In this document: piece by piece, positions 1 through 11,339 of the stretch | How the letters are laid out: every line of letters starts with the position of its first letter | Position numbering within the stretch: the first letter of the stretch is position 1 | NCBI GenBank assembly: GCA_964059195.1 | Contig: CAXKWD010000011.1 | Span: 13,843,951 to 13,907,950, forward strand | Length of the DNA stretch: 64,000 bases | DNA from: Ectobius pallidus | Taxonomy: Eukaryota > Arthropoda > Insecta > Blattodea > Ectobiidae | Reading direction: 5' to 3' | Translations under genes and position numbers: made by a program | Notes under the pieces: model-generated | What the model was told of the DNA's origin: nothing | The model's input: the letters and a program-made list of their open reading frames with translations, nothing else | The model's database searches: none

Positions 1-290
1 ATAAGGGTAACTTAATTACATCACGGAGATTGAAATGGGCTGGACATTTTGCGGGGATGGGGAGAAAACACACGCCTAAAAAATATAGACTGGGAGACCT
101 GAAGGGAAAAGACAATTTGGAAGACCCAGACGTAGGTGGGAGGACAATACCAGGATATATTTAAAGAAAGTAGGATTTGCGAGGGATGGTCGGATGGTGT
201 TAGCAGAGAATAAGGTTGAATGGCGGGCTCAAGTAAGTGCCGGAATGAACCCCCGTGTTCCATAAAATAGACAATATTCCTTTATCTAGC
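1..290 (+). mobile_element. 3' end of a non-LTR retrotransposon (LINE family 1), cut by the window edge
   Basis: On the plus strand, frames read an SRRLKWAGHFAGMG-like block, then a degraded glycine/proline/arginine-rich stretch, and the element ends in a TAAG microsatellite tail near 312-325. The same C-terminal block (RRMKWARHVARM, then GRPRRRWEDNL) occurs in cleaner form on the minus strand at 25427-25930 and again at 57385-58000, so these are three copies of one family. In insects this block is typical of the region downstream of the reverse transcriptase domain in non-LTR elements. Here the frame is broken by indels around 140-180. Only the 3' end is visible because the rest lies left of the window. 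The clade is not determined. Confidence 0.75.
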
Positions 291-2247
291 TTAGGAATTG
301 TCTAAAGCCATTAAGTAAGTAAGTATATGTATATTACGTACGTGTAATGGATGTGCTGTTCCTCTTCAAATACCTTTTTACACGTGAAAATATGCTTGAA
401 ATATAGTATGGGCTATTCTCGAGATCAAGTCTTATCAATCTGTATGCATAGGCCTAAGCTGGTGAAAAACTGGTGATAAGCAAGAAACCACAACCATTTT
501 TACGTTGCTTTTACACTCCACGCGATTTCCTAAATTGAACCTTTCCTATTCGGGTTAACATCGGAAATTTGGTGTTTCTATTGTTTGAAGGACCGTTGTC
601 TATTTCATCCAATGCCATTGAAACTATTTCTTGTTTACACGTGGAGGAAATCAGAAGTTACATTAAGAACATTTTATTACCAGTTCATATGCACTGAGTG
701 TTGTATGCTTCTTAAAGATTTTATTAACACATACGGATTAGAACCTTCCACTTTTAGATACTAATAAAAAATTAACCTCAATTAAAATTAACTTAATTTT
801 GGACAAAAATTAATGAACAATGTTTTCTACTGGAACTGAATTAATTGAATCGGCCTCTATACGCTTTACGGAATGGAACGTATTATGGTTTTGGTCAGAA
901 TCACTGCTGTTTTATCTTTGAATTCAGAGCAAATTACAATACTGGTGCGAAGTTATCTCGACTTATCTGAAGCCTTCCAAGAAAACACAGAGAAAAGCAA
1001 ACCGACAGTTTACTTAAATGCTTATCCGTTCTTAGCATTTCATCACATGCCTGTAAAAAGAACCCTTATTATTAATTAAGATATTCCGATCTATCATAAT
1101 TGTATTCCTCCTATTCGGGGACATTCTACTAAACCCAAACTCCGTGACGCTACATCCGTGGAGGGACTAGGCCTACCATCCGGCCGCTGCGTCATTAGAT
1201 TAGAACATTAGAAAAATAAAACCTTAACATTATTCAGTTAAGCCAAAATAGAGATATACGTAATTTGTTTAGCTATTCGTTAGACTATCCAACTAAAGAT
1301 CGGTAGTCCGGAAGCAATTACTCTAAAAATGTTGGTAAATATTACTCAATTCTATACATTTAAAAAAATTACGAAATATGAATTTTATTAATCTGGAAGT
1401 AGCGTTTAATGGTGATCATGATAGTCATTTTACAAGAAAACATAAACCATAAACCATGGCTATCAGATACAGACTAGGAGGAGTTAAATATAATTCATGT
1501 AATAAATGTGATGAAATGCCTCTCGAATTTCAACAATTAACCATTTTCAAATTATATAAATATAATAATTATCGCCTGGCCTGGAACATATGGAAACCAA
1601 GAGTAATCTATTTTAATAATCTCTTTAAGGATGTAGAGATTTATTTCTTTGTGCAATGTCTAGCCTCTTAGGTGAATAACATTATCGTCAATTTTGTAAG
1701 TATTTTTCAATAGATGCAGATTTTAAGGGCTTTGTTAATGAGCCTGAACTCGAAAAGGTCTTTCAAAAATTAAAAATTACAAAATAAAAAGTAGGTGTTG
1801 TTATTTATTAGCATACTAGCCACAGATTACATATTGCTGAAGCTATTACCAGCACTTAGAAAACAATGTGAAATTTAAAATTATCTTCATATAGGCTATT
1901 AAAATTAATTTTGAAGTATAAATCTTCAAGTGTTAAAAGTGAGCCTTCGAGATCAACATTTCTCCTTTGTTAACAGTATTTTATTCTGCACTTGTTCTGG
2001 TAAGCAATTTGAATAGTCTCCTTAGATACTAGAATTGATAAACTTCATTTTTGCCAATGAGGGGATATTATATAGTAAGAATTTAATTTCCACTTTATAC
2101 ACTCATTAATATGTATGTAGGATAACTGGAGAATTTGCCAAAAACATTCACATTCACTTTTAGTTAACAGTATTTAATTTATTTGTAAGATTTGTTATAG
2201 TATGTGTGTACATTTATATTGTGTTGTGAGTTGATTTCTTAAAAGGT
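291..2247. other. AT-rich stretch without recognisable gene
   Basis: No ORF longer than 71 codons is present and none resembles a known protein. Two exact TAGGCCTA palindromes occur (449-456, 1168-1175). I see no terminal inverted repeats or tRNA-like promoter boxes here. Confidence 0.6.
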
Positions 2248-2255
2248 AATGAAAT

Positions 2256-2685
2256 TAGGGATGGGTCCTCGATACTTTCGATACCTCGATACTCTCGATA
2301 CTTGCATGGTATCGGCATCGAACGATACTTCAGAAAAATCGCTCGATACTTTTTCGATACTTTTGTAATTCTGCAATTAAGTGAGAATGCTAATATTTTT
2401 TAACAAAAACTTGTAAGTGGACTATTTAAAAAACTAATTTTAGTTTTAATGTAGAGTTTAAAAATAATTATAGGCTACTGATGATATTAAATTTTGTCTC
2501 ATTAAATATGCAGACTTAATTAATTTAGTTGGTATTACACAGTTCTCTCAAATTTTCATTTTTAATGTACCTATTTATTGAAACTGGAAATGTTGAAGGT
2601 ATCGAGTATCGAAGTATCGAGTATCGAGGAAAAAATCATGTATCGGTATCGAGTAACGAGAAAATCTGGTATCGACCCATCCCTA
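2256..2685. mobile_element. hAT-type MITE, family A, copy 1 (430 bp, intact 8-bp TSD)
   Basis: The element begins TAGGGATGGG and ends CCCATCCCTA. It is flanked on both sides by the same 8-mer AATGAAAT (2248-2255 and 2686-2693). Eight-bp target-site duplications and a TAGGG-type terminus are hallmarks of the hAT superfamily. It has no coding capacity, so it is non-autonomous. Both subterminal regions carry clustered copies of the hexamer CGATAC, forward on the left and as GTATCG on the right, as expected for transposase-binding repeats. The sequence is nearly identical to the copies at 4630 and 7004. Confidence 0.9.
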
Positions 2686-3458
2686 AATGAAATATAAATA
2701 ATCTAAAAGTTACATTAGATGTTAAAAGATCCATAGGCCTGAGGGTATAAGGTGGAAATTAAATTCTTACTATCCTTAGATACTGTTTTAAATAATGCCT
2801 TCGTTATTCGGGTTCTTATGGCTACACCTTAAAATTCAGTTTTCGATTGGCACGATAAATATGTGACATTTCCAGTTAGACGAAGAAGCTAATAATTACC
2901 GGACAGTAAACATGTATAGCAGAGTACCAAATGCAGTAAACATTCAATGTAAAAATATAAAATGCTCGAGGATGTAAATGTATTGTATTTATACACGGGT
3001 TTAATTCTCCATGGTAGAAAAAAAATGTTAAAAGTACGAGTCTCTCACAAAGCAATTCTCAGACTGGCAATAATTATACATGTATAACTTACTTCCTACC
3101 CATGAGGGGGGAATTATTTTGAAAATATTCATTGTTATAAACGTGTATTATTTCCTGTGTATTCTGCTCATCCTGTTTCACAATTACACGGCTACCCATG
3201 TTATTTCCCACAGCGGAAATTTACATTAATTAACTCTAAATTTTGTAGAGGCAAAATGTGTCTCGGCACTATTATGGAAGAATTTCTAATTGCGGAAAGA
3301 GAAATCAATTCTTTGGGGGACACAACATTGCACACCAGGGTTTCCCAACCAACGAACAGATAAATGCCCCCCAAAAATTATCTTAAAATATATTAGTTTC
3401 TCCCAACTTCCTTCCTTTCCCATTTCCTTTTATCTCTCTTGCTCATGTTGTTTATAGT

Positions 3459-3926
3459 TAGCAGGCGGATTTCTATGACATGTCATATTTTCCCCCTTTG
3501 CATTATTTCAGGTTTCCGACTAATTTAAACCCGATTCCAAGCATCCTGGTGAAAATGGAACGGCTTTTATTGTGCATATAACTGCATATTTAGGAAATTT
3601 TCAACGATTGTAGCATATTTAGTATGAATATGCATATATAGGTCATATTTTTGGCATATTTTTGTGCATATTAAAGAAATTTTGAAGTTTCATATCATAT
3701 TTTGTAAATTTTCCATTATAATGATACTTTTTGAGAATTTACAGATATTTTAAATAATTGACATTATATTTTAATAAAATGTATTGTAATGAAACTTAAA
3801 AAAAATATATATACAATGCGTAAGTGGTAAGTCATATTTTAAATGTTATTGGTCATATTTTAATGTTTTTAGGTCATAAATGCATGCATATATCCTATTT
3901 TTGAGGTCATAGAAATCCTCCCCCTA
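3459..3926 (+). mobile_element. hAT-type MITE, family B, copy 1 (intact TSD)
   Basis: The terminal inverted repeats pair GCGGATTTCTATGAC near the left end with GTCATAGAAATCCTCCCCC at the right end. The flanking 8-mers are identical: TTTATAGT at 3451-3458 and at 3927-3934. The left terminus has two substitutions relative to the family's TAGGGGGCGG start. The interior is non-coding and packed with CATATTT and GTCATA words. Other family-B copies are at 5833-6300, 16278-16741 (reverse), 19187-19632 and 51668-52131. Because it is present in both units, this copy inserted before the 2374-bp duplication. Confidence 0.9.
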
Positions 3927-3934
3927 TTTATAGT

Positions 3935-4629
3935 TCTTTATGTTTGTTTCTCTTTTCGTCTGTTATCCTCTCTTTCTTTGTACATGAGTAATGAAGGTAA
4001 TGGCCGAATGACGGGCTCCGAAATGCTTGGTTTGATCCCTCAACGGAGACTAGTGGGTGGTAGTGTAATTGTGATAATTAGGGATCAGATTCTTAGGGGC
4101 TTTACCTACTTTTCCTTACTAGCAAGAACAGAGACGTTGACACACATTCTCGAGTCATGTTCATAGGATTAACACACATTAATTCTACCTAAAACACCTA
4201 AATGGGATATACACCTACAAAACATAGCTTACTCCTAAGAGACTTTTGGTCAAATTTATTAGCCTTTTTTGCTTGAAAAAATATTTTGCGGAGACAGACA
4301 AAAAACCTTTTGTTGTGTTGATATTAAAACAAAACAGAAATCCTTCTTAGCAAAATGTTGGCACACCGGCAGCGGGTACAGGCCTAAATAGTAGTACACA
4401 ACAGTCGTTAAAGAACTCTAAAGAAGTAAGACAAAACTTCGGTTAACAAACAATGAAGTCAGGTTCAGACTGTGACATAAATGGTAATTTTTAGGTTTTT
4501 ACAGTTGTACATTAGGCCTACATTAAAGTAAAGTCACTTAGAGTTACAGGATTTCATAAACGAAAAGTTTCGAATCTGCACCCCAATCGCGCGGGAAGTT
4601 AATTCAGAGCCGTAGCCTTACATATTTAC
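3935..4629. other. Unique DNA of duplication unit 1
   Basis: AT-rich sequence without TE termini. The 62-codon ORF at 3978-4166 is duplicated exactly at 6352-6540 with its surroundings, so its conservation reflects recent copying rather than selection. Contains one TAGGCCTA (4513-4520). Confidence 0.55.
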
Positions 4630-5059
4630 TAGGGATGGGTCCTCGATACTTTCGATACCTCGATACTCTCGATACTTGCATGGTATCGGCATCGAACGAT
4701 ACTTCAGAAAACTCGCTCGATACTTTTTCGATACTTTTGTAATTCTGCAATTAAGTGAGAATGCTAATATTTTTTAACAAAAACTTGTAAGTGGACTATT
4801 TAAAAAACTAATTTTAGTTTTAATGTAGAGTTTAAAAATAATTATAGGCTACTGATGATATTAAATTTTGTCTCATTAAATATGCAGACTTAATTAATTT
4901 AGTTGGTATTACACAGTTCTCTCAAATTTTCATTTTTAATGTACCTATTTATTGAAACTGGAAATGTTGAAAGTATCGAGTATCGAAGTATCGAGTATCG
5001 AGGAAAAAATCATGTATCGGTATCGAGTAACGAGAAAATCTGGTATCGACCCATCCCTA
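4630..5059. mobile_element. hAT-type MITE, family A, copy 2 (recombinant, mismatched flanks)
   Basis: Same 430-bp element as copy 1, but its flanks differ: ATATTTAC on the left (4622-4629) and AATGAAAT on the right (5060-5067). The left 8-mer is the TSD of copy 3 and the right 8-mer is the TSD of copy 1. Internally, its left end shares the CAGAAAACTCGC variant with copy 3. From the GTGAGAATGC site rightward it shares the variants of copy 1. It is therefore a hybrid of the other two copies. Confidence 0.92.
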
Positions 5060-5832
5060 AATGAAATATAAATAATCTAAAAGTTACATTAGATGTTAAA
5101 AGATCCATAGGCCTGAGGGTATAAGGTGGAAATTAAATTCTTACTATCCTTAGATACTGTTTTAAATAATGCCTTCGTTATTCGGGTTCTTATGGCTACA
5201 CCTTAAAATTCAGTTTTCGATTGGCACGATAAATATGTGACATTTCCAGTTAGACGAAGAAGCTAATAATTACCGGACAGTAAACATGTATAGCAGAGTA
5301 CCAAATGCAGTAAACATTCAATGTAAAAATATAAAATGCTCGAGGATGTAAATGTATTGTATTTATACACGGGTTTAATTCTCCATGGTAGAAAAAAAAT
5401 GTTAAAAGTACGAGTCTCTCACAAAGCAATTCTCAGACTGGCAATAATTATACATGTATAACTTACTTCCTACCCATGAGGGGGGAATTATTTTGAAAAT
5501 ATTCATTGTTATAAACGTGTATTATTTCCTGTGTATTCTGCTCATCCTGTTTCACAATTACACGGCTACCCATGTTATTTCCCACAGCGGAAATTTACAT
5601 TAATTAACTCTAAATTTTGTAGAGGCAAAATGTGTCTCGGCACTATTATGGAAGAATTTCTAATTGCGGAAAGAGAAATCAATTCTTTGGGGGACACAAC
5701 ATTGCACACCAGGGTTTCCCAACCAACGAACAGATAAATGCCCCCCAAAAATTATCTTAAAATATATTAGTTTCTCCCAACTTCCTTCCTTTCCCATTTC
5801 CTTTTATCTCTCTTGCTCATGTTGTTTATAGT

Positions 5833-6300
5833 TAGCAGGCGGATTTCTATGACATGTCATATTTTCCCCCTTTGCATTATTTCAGGTTTCCGACTAATTT
5901 AAACCCGATTCCAAGCATCCTGGTGAAAATGGAACGGCTTTTATTGTGCATATAACTGCATATTTAGGAAATTTTCAACGATTGTAGCATATTTAGTATG
6001 AATATGCATATATAGGTCATATTTTTGGCATATTTTTGTGCATATTAAAGAAATTTTGAAGTTTCATATCATATTTTGTAAATTTTCCATTATAATGATA
6101 CTTTTTGAGAATTTACAGATATTTTAAATAATTGACATTATATTTTAATAAAATGTATTGTAATGAAACTTAAAAAAAATATATATACAATGCGTAAGTG
6201 GTAAGTCATATTTTAAATGTTATTGGTCATATTTTAATGTTTTTAGGTCATAAATGCATGCATATATCCTATTTTTGAGGTCATAGAAATCCTCCCCCTA
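5833..6300 (+). mobile_element. hAT-type MITE, family B, copy in duplication unit 2
   Basis: Exact-position duplicate (+2374 bp) of the element at 3459-3926, including the TTTATAGT target-site duplications at 5825-5832 and 6301-6308. It reached this position as passenger of the tandem duplication, not by its own transposition. Confidence 0.9.
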
Positions 6301-7003
6301 TTTATAGTTCTTTATGTTTGTTTCTCTTTTCGTCTGTTATCCTCTCTTTCTTTGTACATGAGTAATGAAGGTAATGGCCGAATGACGGGCTCCGAAATGC
6401 TTGGTTTGATCCCTCAACGGAGACTAGTGGGTGGTAGTGTAATTGTGATAATTAGGGATCAGATTCTTAGGGGCTTTACCTACTTTTCCTTACTAGCAAG
6501 AACAGAGACGTTGACACACATTCTCGAGTCATGTTCATAGGATTAACACACATTAATTCTACCTAAAACACCTAAATGGGATATACACCTACAAAACATA
6601 GCTTACTCCTAAGAGACTTTTGGTCAAATTTATTAGCCTTTTTTGCTTGAAAAAATATTTTGCGGAGACAGACAAAAAACCTTTTGTTGTGTTGATATTA
6701 AAACAAAACAGAAATCCTTCTTAACAAAATGTTGGCACACCGGCAGCGGGTACAGGCCTAAATAGTAGTACACAACAGTCGTTAAAGAACTCTAAAGAAG
6801 TAAGACAAAACTTCGGTTAACAAACAATGAAGTCAGGTTCAGACTGTGACATAAATGGTAATTTTTAGGTTTTTACAGTTGTACATTAGGCCTACATTAA
6901 AGTAAAGTCACTTAGAGTTACAGGATTTCATAAACGAAAAGTTTCGAATCTGCACCCCAATCGCGCGGGAAGTTAATTCAGAGCCGTAGCCTTACATATT
7001 TAC

Positions 7004-7419
7004 TAGGGATGGGTCCTCGATACTTTCGATACCTCGATACTCTCGATACTTGCATGGTATCGGCATCGAACGATACTTCAGAAAACTCGCTCGATACTTT
7101 TTCGATACTTTTGTAATTCTGCAATTAAGTGAGCATGCTAATATTTTTTAACAAAAACTTGTAAGTGGACTATTTAAAAAAACTAATTTTAGTTTTAATG
7201 TTGAGTTTAAAAATAATTATAGGCTACTGATGATATTAAATTTTGTCTCATTAAATATGCAGACTTAATTAATTTAGTTGGTATTACACAGTTCTCTAAA
7301 ATTTTAATTTTTAATGTACCTATTTATTGAAACTGGAAATGTTGAAGGTATCGAGTATCGAGGAAAAAATCATGTATCGGTATCGAGTAACGAGAAAATC
7401 TGGTATCGACCCATCCCTA
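7004..7419. mobile_element. hAT-type MITE, family A, copy 3 (intact TSD)
   Basis: TAGGGATGGG to CCCATCCCTA, flanked by identical 8-mers ATATTTAC at 6996-7003 and 7420-7427. Relative to copies 1 and 2 it has GAGCATGC for GAGAATGC, an extra A in an A-run, TTGAG for TAGAG, and lacks one GTATCGAA/GTATCGA repeat near its right end, making it shorter (416 bp). It represents an independent insertion of the same family at a different target. Confidence 0.92.
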
Positions 7420-7427
7420 ATATTTAC

Positions 7428-7990
7428 CAAAACTCTATTATCCGGACATTGCTCGATGTTGTAAATTTTTAATATTGCCACGTATAACCTTAGTCACCTT
7501 TTGTAGCATATTTATTCTACAATTACGTTAATGTTGCATTATCAAAGATTATATGTACATACGCAAATGAGAGCAATTTCATTGATATTTAGTTCATGTA
7601 TTATGTAGGCTACATTCACGCAAGTAATAATCTTTAAAAAAAAAAAAAAGTAGAGCTTTTACAAGTTAATGGCATTATAATGGACTCAAGAACTCAGTCG
7701 TTGGTCACTAAAGTCAATTTTGTCCTGAGGAGAAGCTAATGTTTGTAACTTCTTCACATAACTTTTGTTGTAACATTATTATAGATCATTATATAATAAT
7801 CATTTTTATTTTATGTGACAGGATTATGAGATTACAAAGAAAATATTCTTTACTCTCTGATTTGTGGAGTAATCAAGTCTGGTAAAACACAGCACGCTTA
7901 TTTGACATTCGATGAGGTACAATCACACAAAATTCTGAAGACATCGAATTACTAGGTATTTTGTGTACATAAATATAACATAGGCCTACG
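7428..7990. other. AT-rich stretch without gene
   Basis: A CTATTATCCGGACATTGCTC stretch at 7434-7453 resembles the terminal region of Tigger/pogo-like elements, also seen at 9886. Otherwise only a poly-A run (about 7636-7649) and one TAGGCCTA (7981-7988) stand out. Confidence 0.4.
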
Positions 7991-7994
7991 AAGA

Positions 7995-8070
7995 ATAAGT
8001 CATACGTGCCTGAGTGGTAAGGACTCGCCGTCCATCGCGGGGACCCGGGATCGAATCTGTGTGAAAGAAG
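7995..8070 (+). repeat. tRNA-derived SINE fragment
   Basis: The stretch reads like the two halves of a tRNA promoter: an A-box-like TGCCTGAGTGGTAAGG followed about 35 bp later by a B-box-like GGGATCGAATC. No acceptor stem can be paired, so it is not a functional tRNA gene. The downstream sequence to about 8150 may be the SINE body, but no tail or target-site duplication was found. Confidence 0.4.
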
Positions 8071-9885
8071 GGGAATTTGTGGTGCGAACAAAATGAAGTC
8101 AAGCAGGATTTCTCGAGGTACCACTGTTTCCCGTGCTATGTATTATTCCAGCGTTGGTTGTAATAAAGGAATTATAAAAATAAGCCTTAGCTATTTTTTT
8201 TATTAACTGTCGCAACTTTTGTAGAAATGTCAGTAGGTGTCTGGAATATCAGTAGCAGCGAACAAAGTACCTGCAAGACTATCTGACTGAATAATAAAAA
8301 TTCGCAATTAAAGGGTAACATAACCGGTAGAAATAAAATAATACACAATTTCCTTTGGGTAGTATATCGTTGCCAATTTTGCAGCCTATTTGTGTTATTG
8401 TGTTTGTTTGCTGAAGGAGGACTTCTATTCCCTTGCAATATTTCCAGCACACTGCCCCTCCTTGCTTTATAATCCCTCTCTCATCACTCTTTCTGACACA
8501 ACCATCTAAATGTAAGATCGAGGCTTGGAACCATTATGACTTGGCGTTGAGGTGGAAAGAAAGCCCTTTCAAGATTCAAAATCTCCCGCCTGAAATATTG
8601 GGTGTACGTGGGATGTAGACAGTACGAACACAGTAATGTCTACATACTTGTAACGTTAACAACCAATGATTCTGTAAATTCAAGTTATCGTAAGTCCCTG
8701 TTTACGCATTACAATGTAATTAAATTTAATTCAGTTATTTCGTTCTAACCAATTTCTGCCCACAACTGACTGGAGGGAGGTATTTTTTTAATTGGGCATA
8801 GTCAACTGAAGTGTTGATGCAGGAGACAGGGCAAGTGTAGGCAACCCTCTGAGTGATCTGTTGTTTTCCTGTCGGTTATTGGTGGCGACGCCCATTCCCT
8901 TCCATGGAGGACCTGAAATCCCTGTTTGACGACACCTCAGGGCGACGAATATCGTAACAGCTAAGTTGGTAGGGTATCGCAAGCATTGCTTTCCCAATTT
9001 GGCAGTTGTCTTCCTCTTATGTCAAAGAATTTTCGTAATCATTTAATATTATTATACGATTCGGAATTTGTCATCGCTTTTTGTTCGGTGTAACTTACTC
9101 CTTCTTGAACCAATAGCTTGTTATTTCTGTCTTGTTTCAAATTATTTTTGCACAGCTATCTCCTTTGAAGTTATTGTATTTTAAGTACTGGAGATAAAAT
9201 TTAATAACAGTGTTGTATTTTTTAAATATTATTATTTGTAATAAAAAATATCATGGGTTCTACAGAATCCAAATGAGACAAACGAAAATTAGAAAGAAAA
9301 AGTACAGATATTTGACTGCATGTAGCAATGGTCACAAAATTAGTAGGAAAGTAATAAAATATTTACTCTTCTCACTTAAAGTAATTTTGTGCGTTTCATG
9401 AACCCTTGACTTCAGAGTCAAGGAGGACAATACCAACTAGTCCCGTGGTAACAATGAATATTGCTTAATCAGATTGGTATTAGCAACATGTTCGAAAGAT
9501 CACAACATACTAAAATGCATAGGAAAATAAGTTCACATTTCCACACTAATAGTAACTTCGGATTCCGGGATAATGAAAATAACCTGAATGTCCTAGGGTT
9601 ATTAATGATTCGGTAAATAAGGTAAATAACTTTTTGGCCTATGTTTTAAAGGAAATTCTACTTTACTTCACTTGTGAGGCTAAAATTATAAATTTGGCAA
9701 ATACTTTTACTTACATACATACATACCGGCATAAAATAAGTGCAAACGTGTTCAAGATCGGAGCCCATTTCCAGCCTCCGACGCTGCCCCACTGTCTCTG
9801 AGTTCAGAACACATTTGTGTAGCGAAATCAGTTAGGCTCGAATCATATCGAAATATCTGTAAAAGTTGGTTATAGCAAAATAATA
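8071..9885. other. Intergenic stretch with a GC-richer island, no gene
   Basis: A less AT-rich segment at about 8790-8990 contains minus-strand ORF 8788-8997 (69 codons) without recognisable similarity. The segment starts near AATTGGGCA and ends near CCCAATTT, a short inverted pair that might mark a decayed element. The remainder is low-complexity AT-rich DNA with ORFs of at most 87 codons that match nothing I recognise. Confidence 0.5.
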
Positions 9886-10205
9886 CAGTAAAATCCCGCT
9901 AATCCGAACCCTCTGATCCGGACATTCGATTAATCCGGTCGGAATTAAATAAATTTTGAATTTCAATCCCAAAGATGTTTTGTTTTGTTGGTCCTAAATA
10001 ATTTCGTAGTTAAAAACTTAGTCTACGTAAGCCTATACGGTAATATTAAAATTGAAATTATAATTAAATTGCAGGAAAAGTTATATTTATATTAAAAAGT
10101 GTTAAATTTTGATAGTTTAAACACGTATAAAACTTCAGTGCAGTACAGTACGTGCACTTAAGGAAAATTCTATTTAATCCGGCCTTTCAGTGATCCGGAC
10201 AAAAC
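9886..10205 (+). mobile_element. Tigger/pogo-like element fragment
   Basis: The left end CAGTAAAATCCCGCTAATCC, followed by CTCTGATCCGGACATTCG, resembles the termini of Tigger/pogo-type Tc1-mariner relatives. A related stretch (ATTTAATCCGGCC then GTGATCCGGAC) lies at 10168-10201 in the same rather than inverted orientation, so this is either two overlapping fragments or a rearranged element. The 200 bp between has no coding potential. Confidence 0.45.
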
Positions 10206-10427
10206 CTATATTATTCTTCTGTCTCAGCTAACATGTATCGATTCAACTGTACATGGAGGTTTGTTCTGCGTTGAGTAGCCCAGTGTGCCATATGGCCGTG
10301 ACAAAGTGGAACTGAGGACACAAGTGACTGATGTATAACCACCCTCCAGACAAGCCTGGACCTCAGGGTGAGAGTTGATGAATTCTGACACCGCAATTCC
10401 CATCACTCTTGTTGTTATTCTCATGAT

Positions 10428-10467
10428 TGTTGTTATTATTATTATTAATATTATTATTAATATTAAT
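10428..10467. repeat. (TTA)n microsatellite
   Basis: An interrupted TTA/TTAATA run of about 40 bp. Confidence 0.85.
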
Positions 10468-10724
10468 TGTTGTGAGTTTAAAAGATTGAGCACACACCAG
10501 TCCCCTTCATAGTATCATGGAATTTTTGGTGATGATTTACTGACTGTTTAACTGATGAATCAAGTTACCAAAGTGGTAGATGAAAGTTTTCTTTGAAAAA
10601 TATATCTCCCTTTTATGTCCATGTAAACTCGTTTAATGTTATATTTCGAGCCCTACAGAAAAGTACCTATATTACAAATGTGTTAAACTAAACTTATACT
10701 ATGTAATATCTATGCTCGGCGAAA

Positions 10725-11338
10725 TCTACTGCACGCGGAGATGGACTGAAGGGTGGCCGAATGCACCTCGAAGCTGGATTTTTTATTTTCGCTTTCTTTC
10801 GCGAGTTACGAGTGAAGACTGGCAGTAAACGTGATTTTTAGTGCTTCCAAAGCATCAGTTTTCGCTGTTACATTTGAATTGTCAAATCAGTTGCATTTTT
10901 TGTCATAACATAGAAATAGGAGCAACGCGATATTTTTCAACATATCACATGGAATTATCGTTCGCTTCAGTTTTGTAAACCCTTTCATTTGTTCATAATG
11001 TCAAGGCACGAATGCATGTAAAATTTGGAACCTAGACAGAAGAGGGATAATGGATATTGGCTTAAACGCACAAACATTGATCGATTTGGATGGAAATCAC
11101 TATGCAGGGGTTTTATGGGAAAGGGAACTGGAATCTGAGGTCGTTTTTCCCAGGTGGTGCTTTCTGATCGTGGAATCCACTCCAAAGCCGGATTTTTAGC
11201 TGTTTCATTATTCTTATTACTCGTTTAGTTTATGAATGATTAGCATATAAGTGTTAATTTATAATGATTTAATTATTATGTCCTTAATTTTTATTTTCTG
11301 AATTAATTATCGTGGGCGAAGCTGCGGGCACCTGCTAG
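10725..11338 (+). mobile_element. Possible non-autonomous Helitron-like element
   Basis: The right end, GGGCGAAGCTGCGGG followed by CACCTG and CTAG at 11335-11338, then T, matches the pattern of many arthropod Helitron 3' ends: a GC-rich subterminal motif a few bases before CTAG, insertion before T. A candidate 5' TC start is the TCTACTGC at 10725. No target-site duplication is expected for Helitrons, so the left boundary is weak. A minus-strand ORF at 10985-11185 is not Rep/helicase-like. Confidence 0.4.
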
Positions 11339-11339
11339 T

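Larger units (their letters stand above)
2256..7003. repeat. 2374-bp direct tandem duplication bounded by family-A MITEs
   Basis: Unit 1 is 2256-4629 and unit 2 is 4630-7003. The period is exactly 2374 bp, and small ORFs at 3157 and 3978 recur identically at 5531 and 6352. Outside the MITEs I found one substitution between units (TTAGCAAA near 4350 against TTAACAAA near 6724), so the duplication is young or an assembly artefact. Each unit holds a family-A MITE, about 770 bp of unique DNA, a family-B MITE and about 700 bp more. The small ORFs inside have no recognisable product. A third family-A MITE at 7004-7419 closes the array. Confidence 0.95.

Noticed and set aside
3157..5737. Identical small ORFs at 3157/5531 and 3978/6352 suggesting conserved genes
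   Set aside because: They are identical because the whole 2374-bp unit is duplicated; non-coding flanks are equally identical, so there is no sign of coding selection.
2248..7427. Family-A array as three separate transposition events
   Set aside because: The middle copy lacks a matched TSD and sits in duplicated unique DNA, so recombination explains it better.
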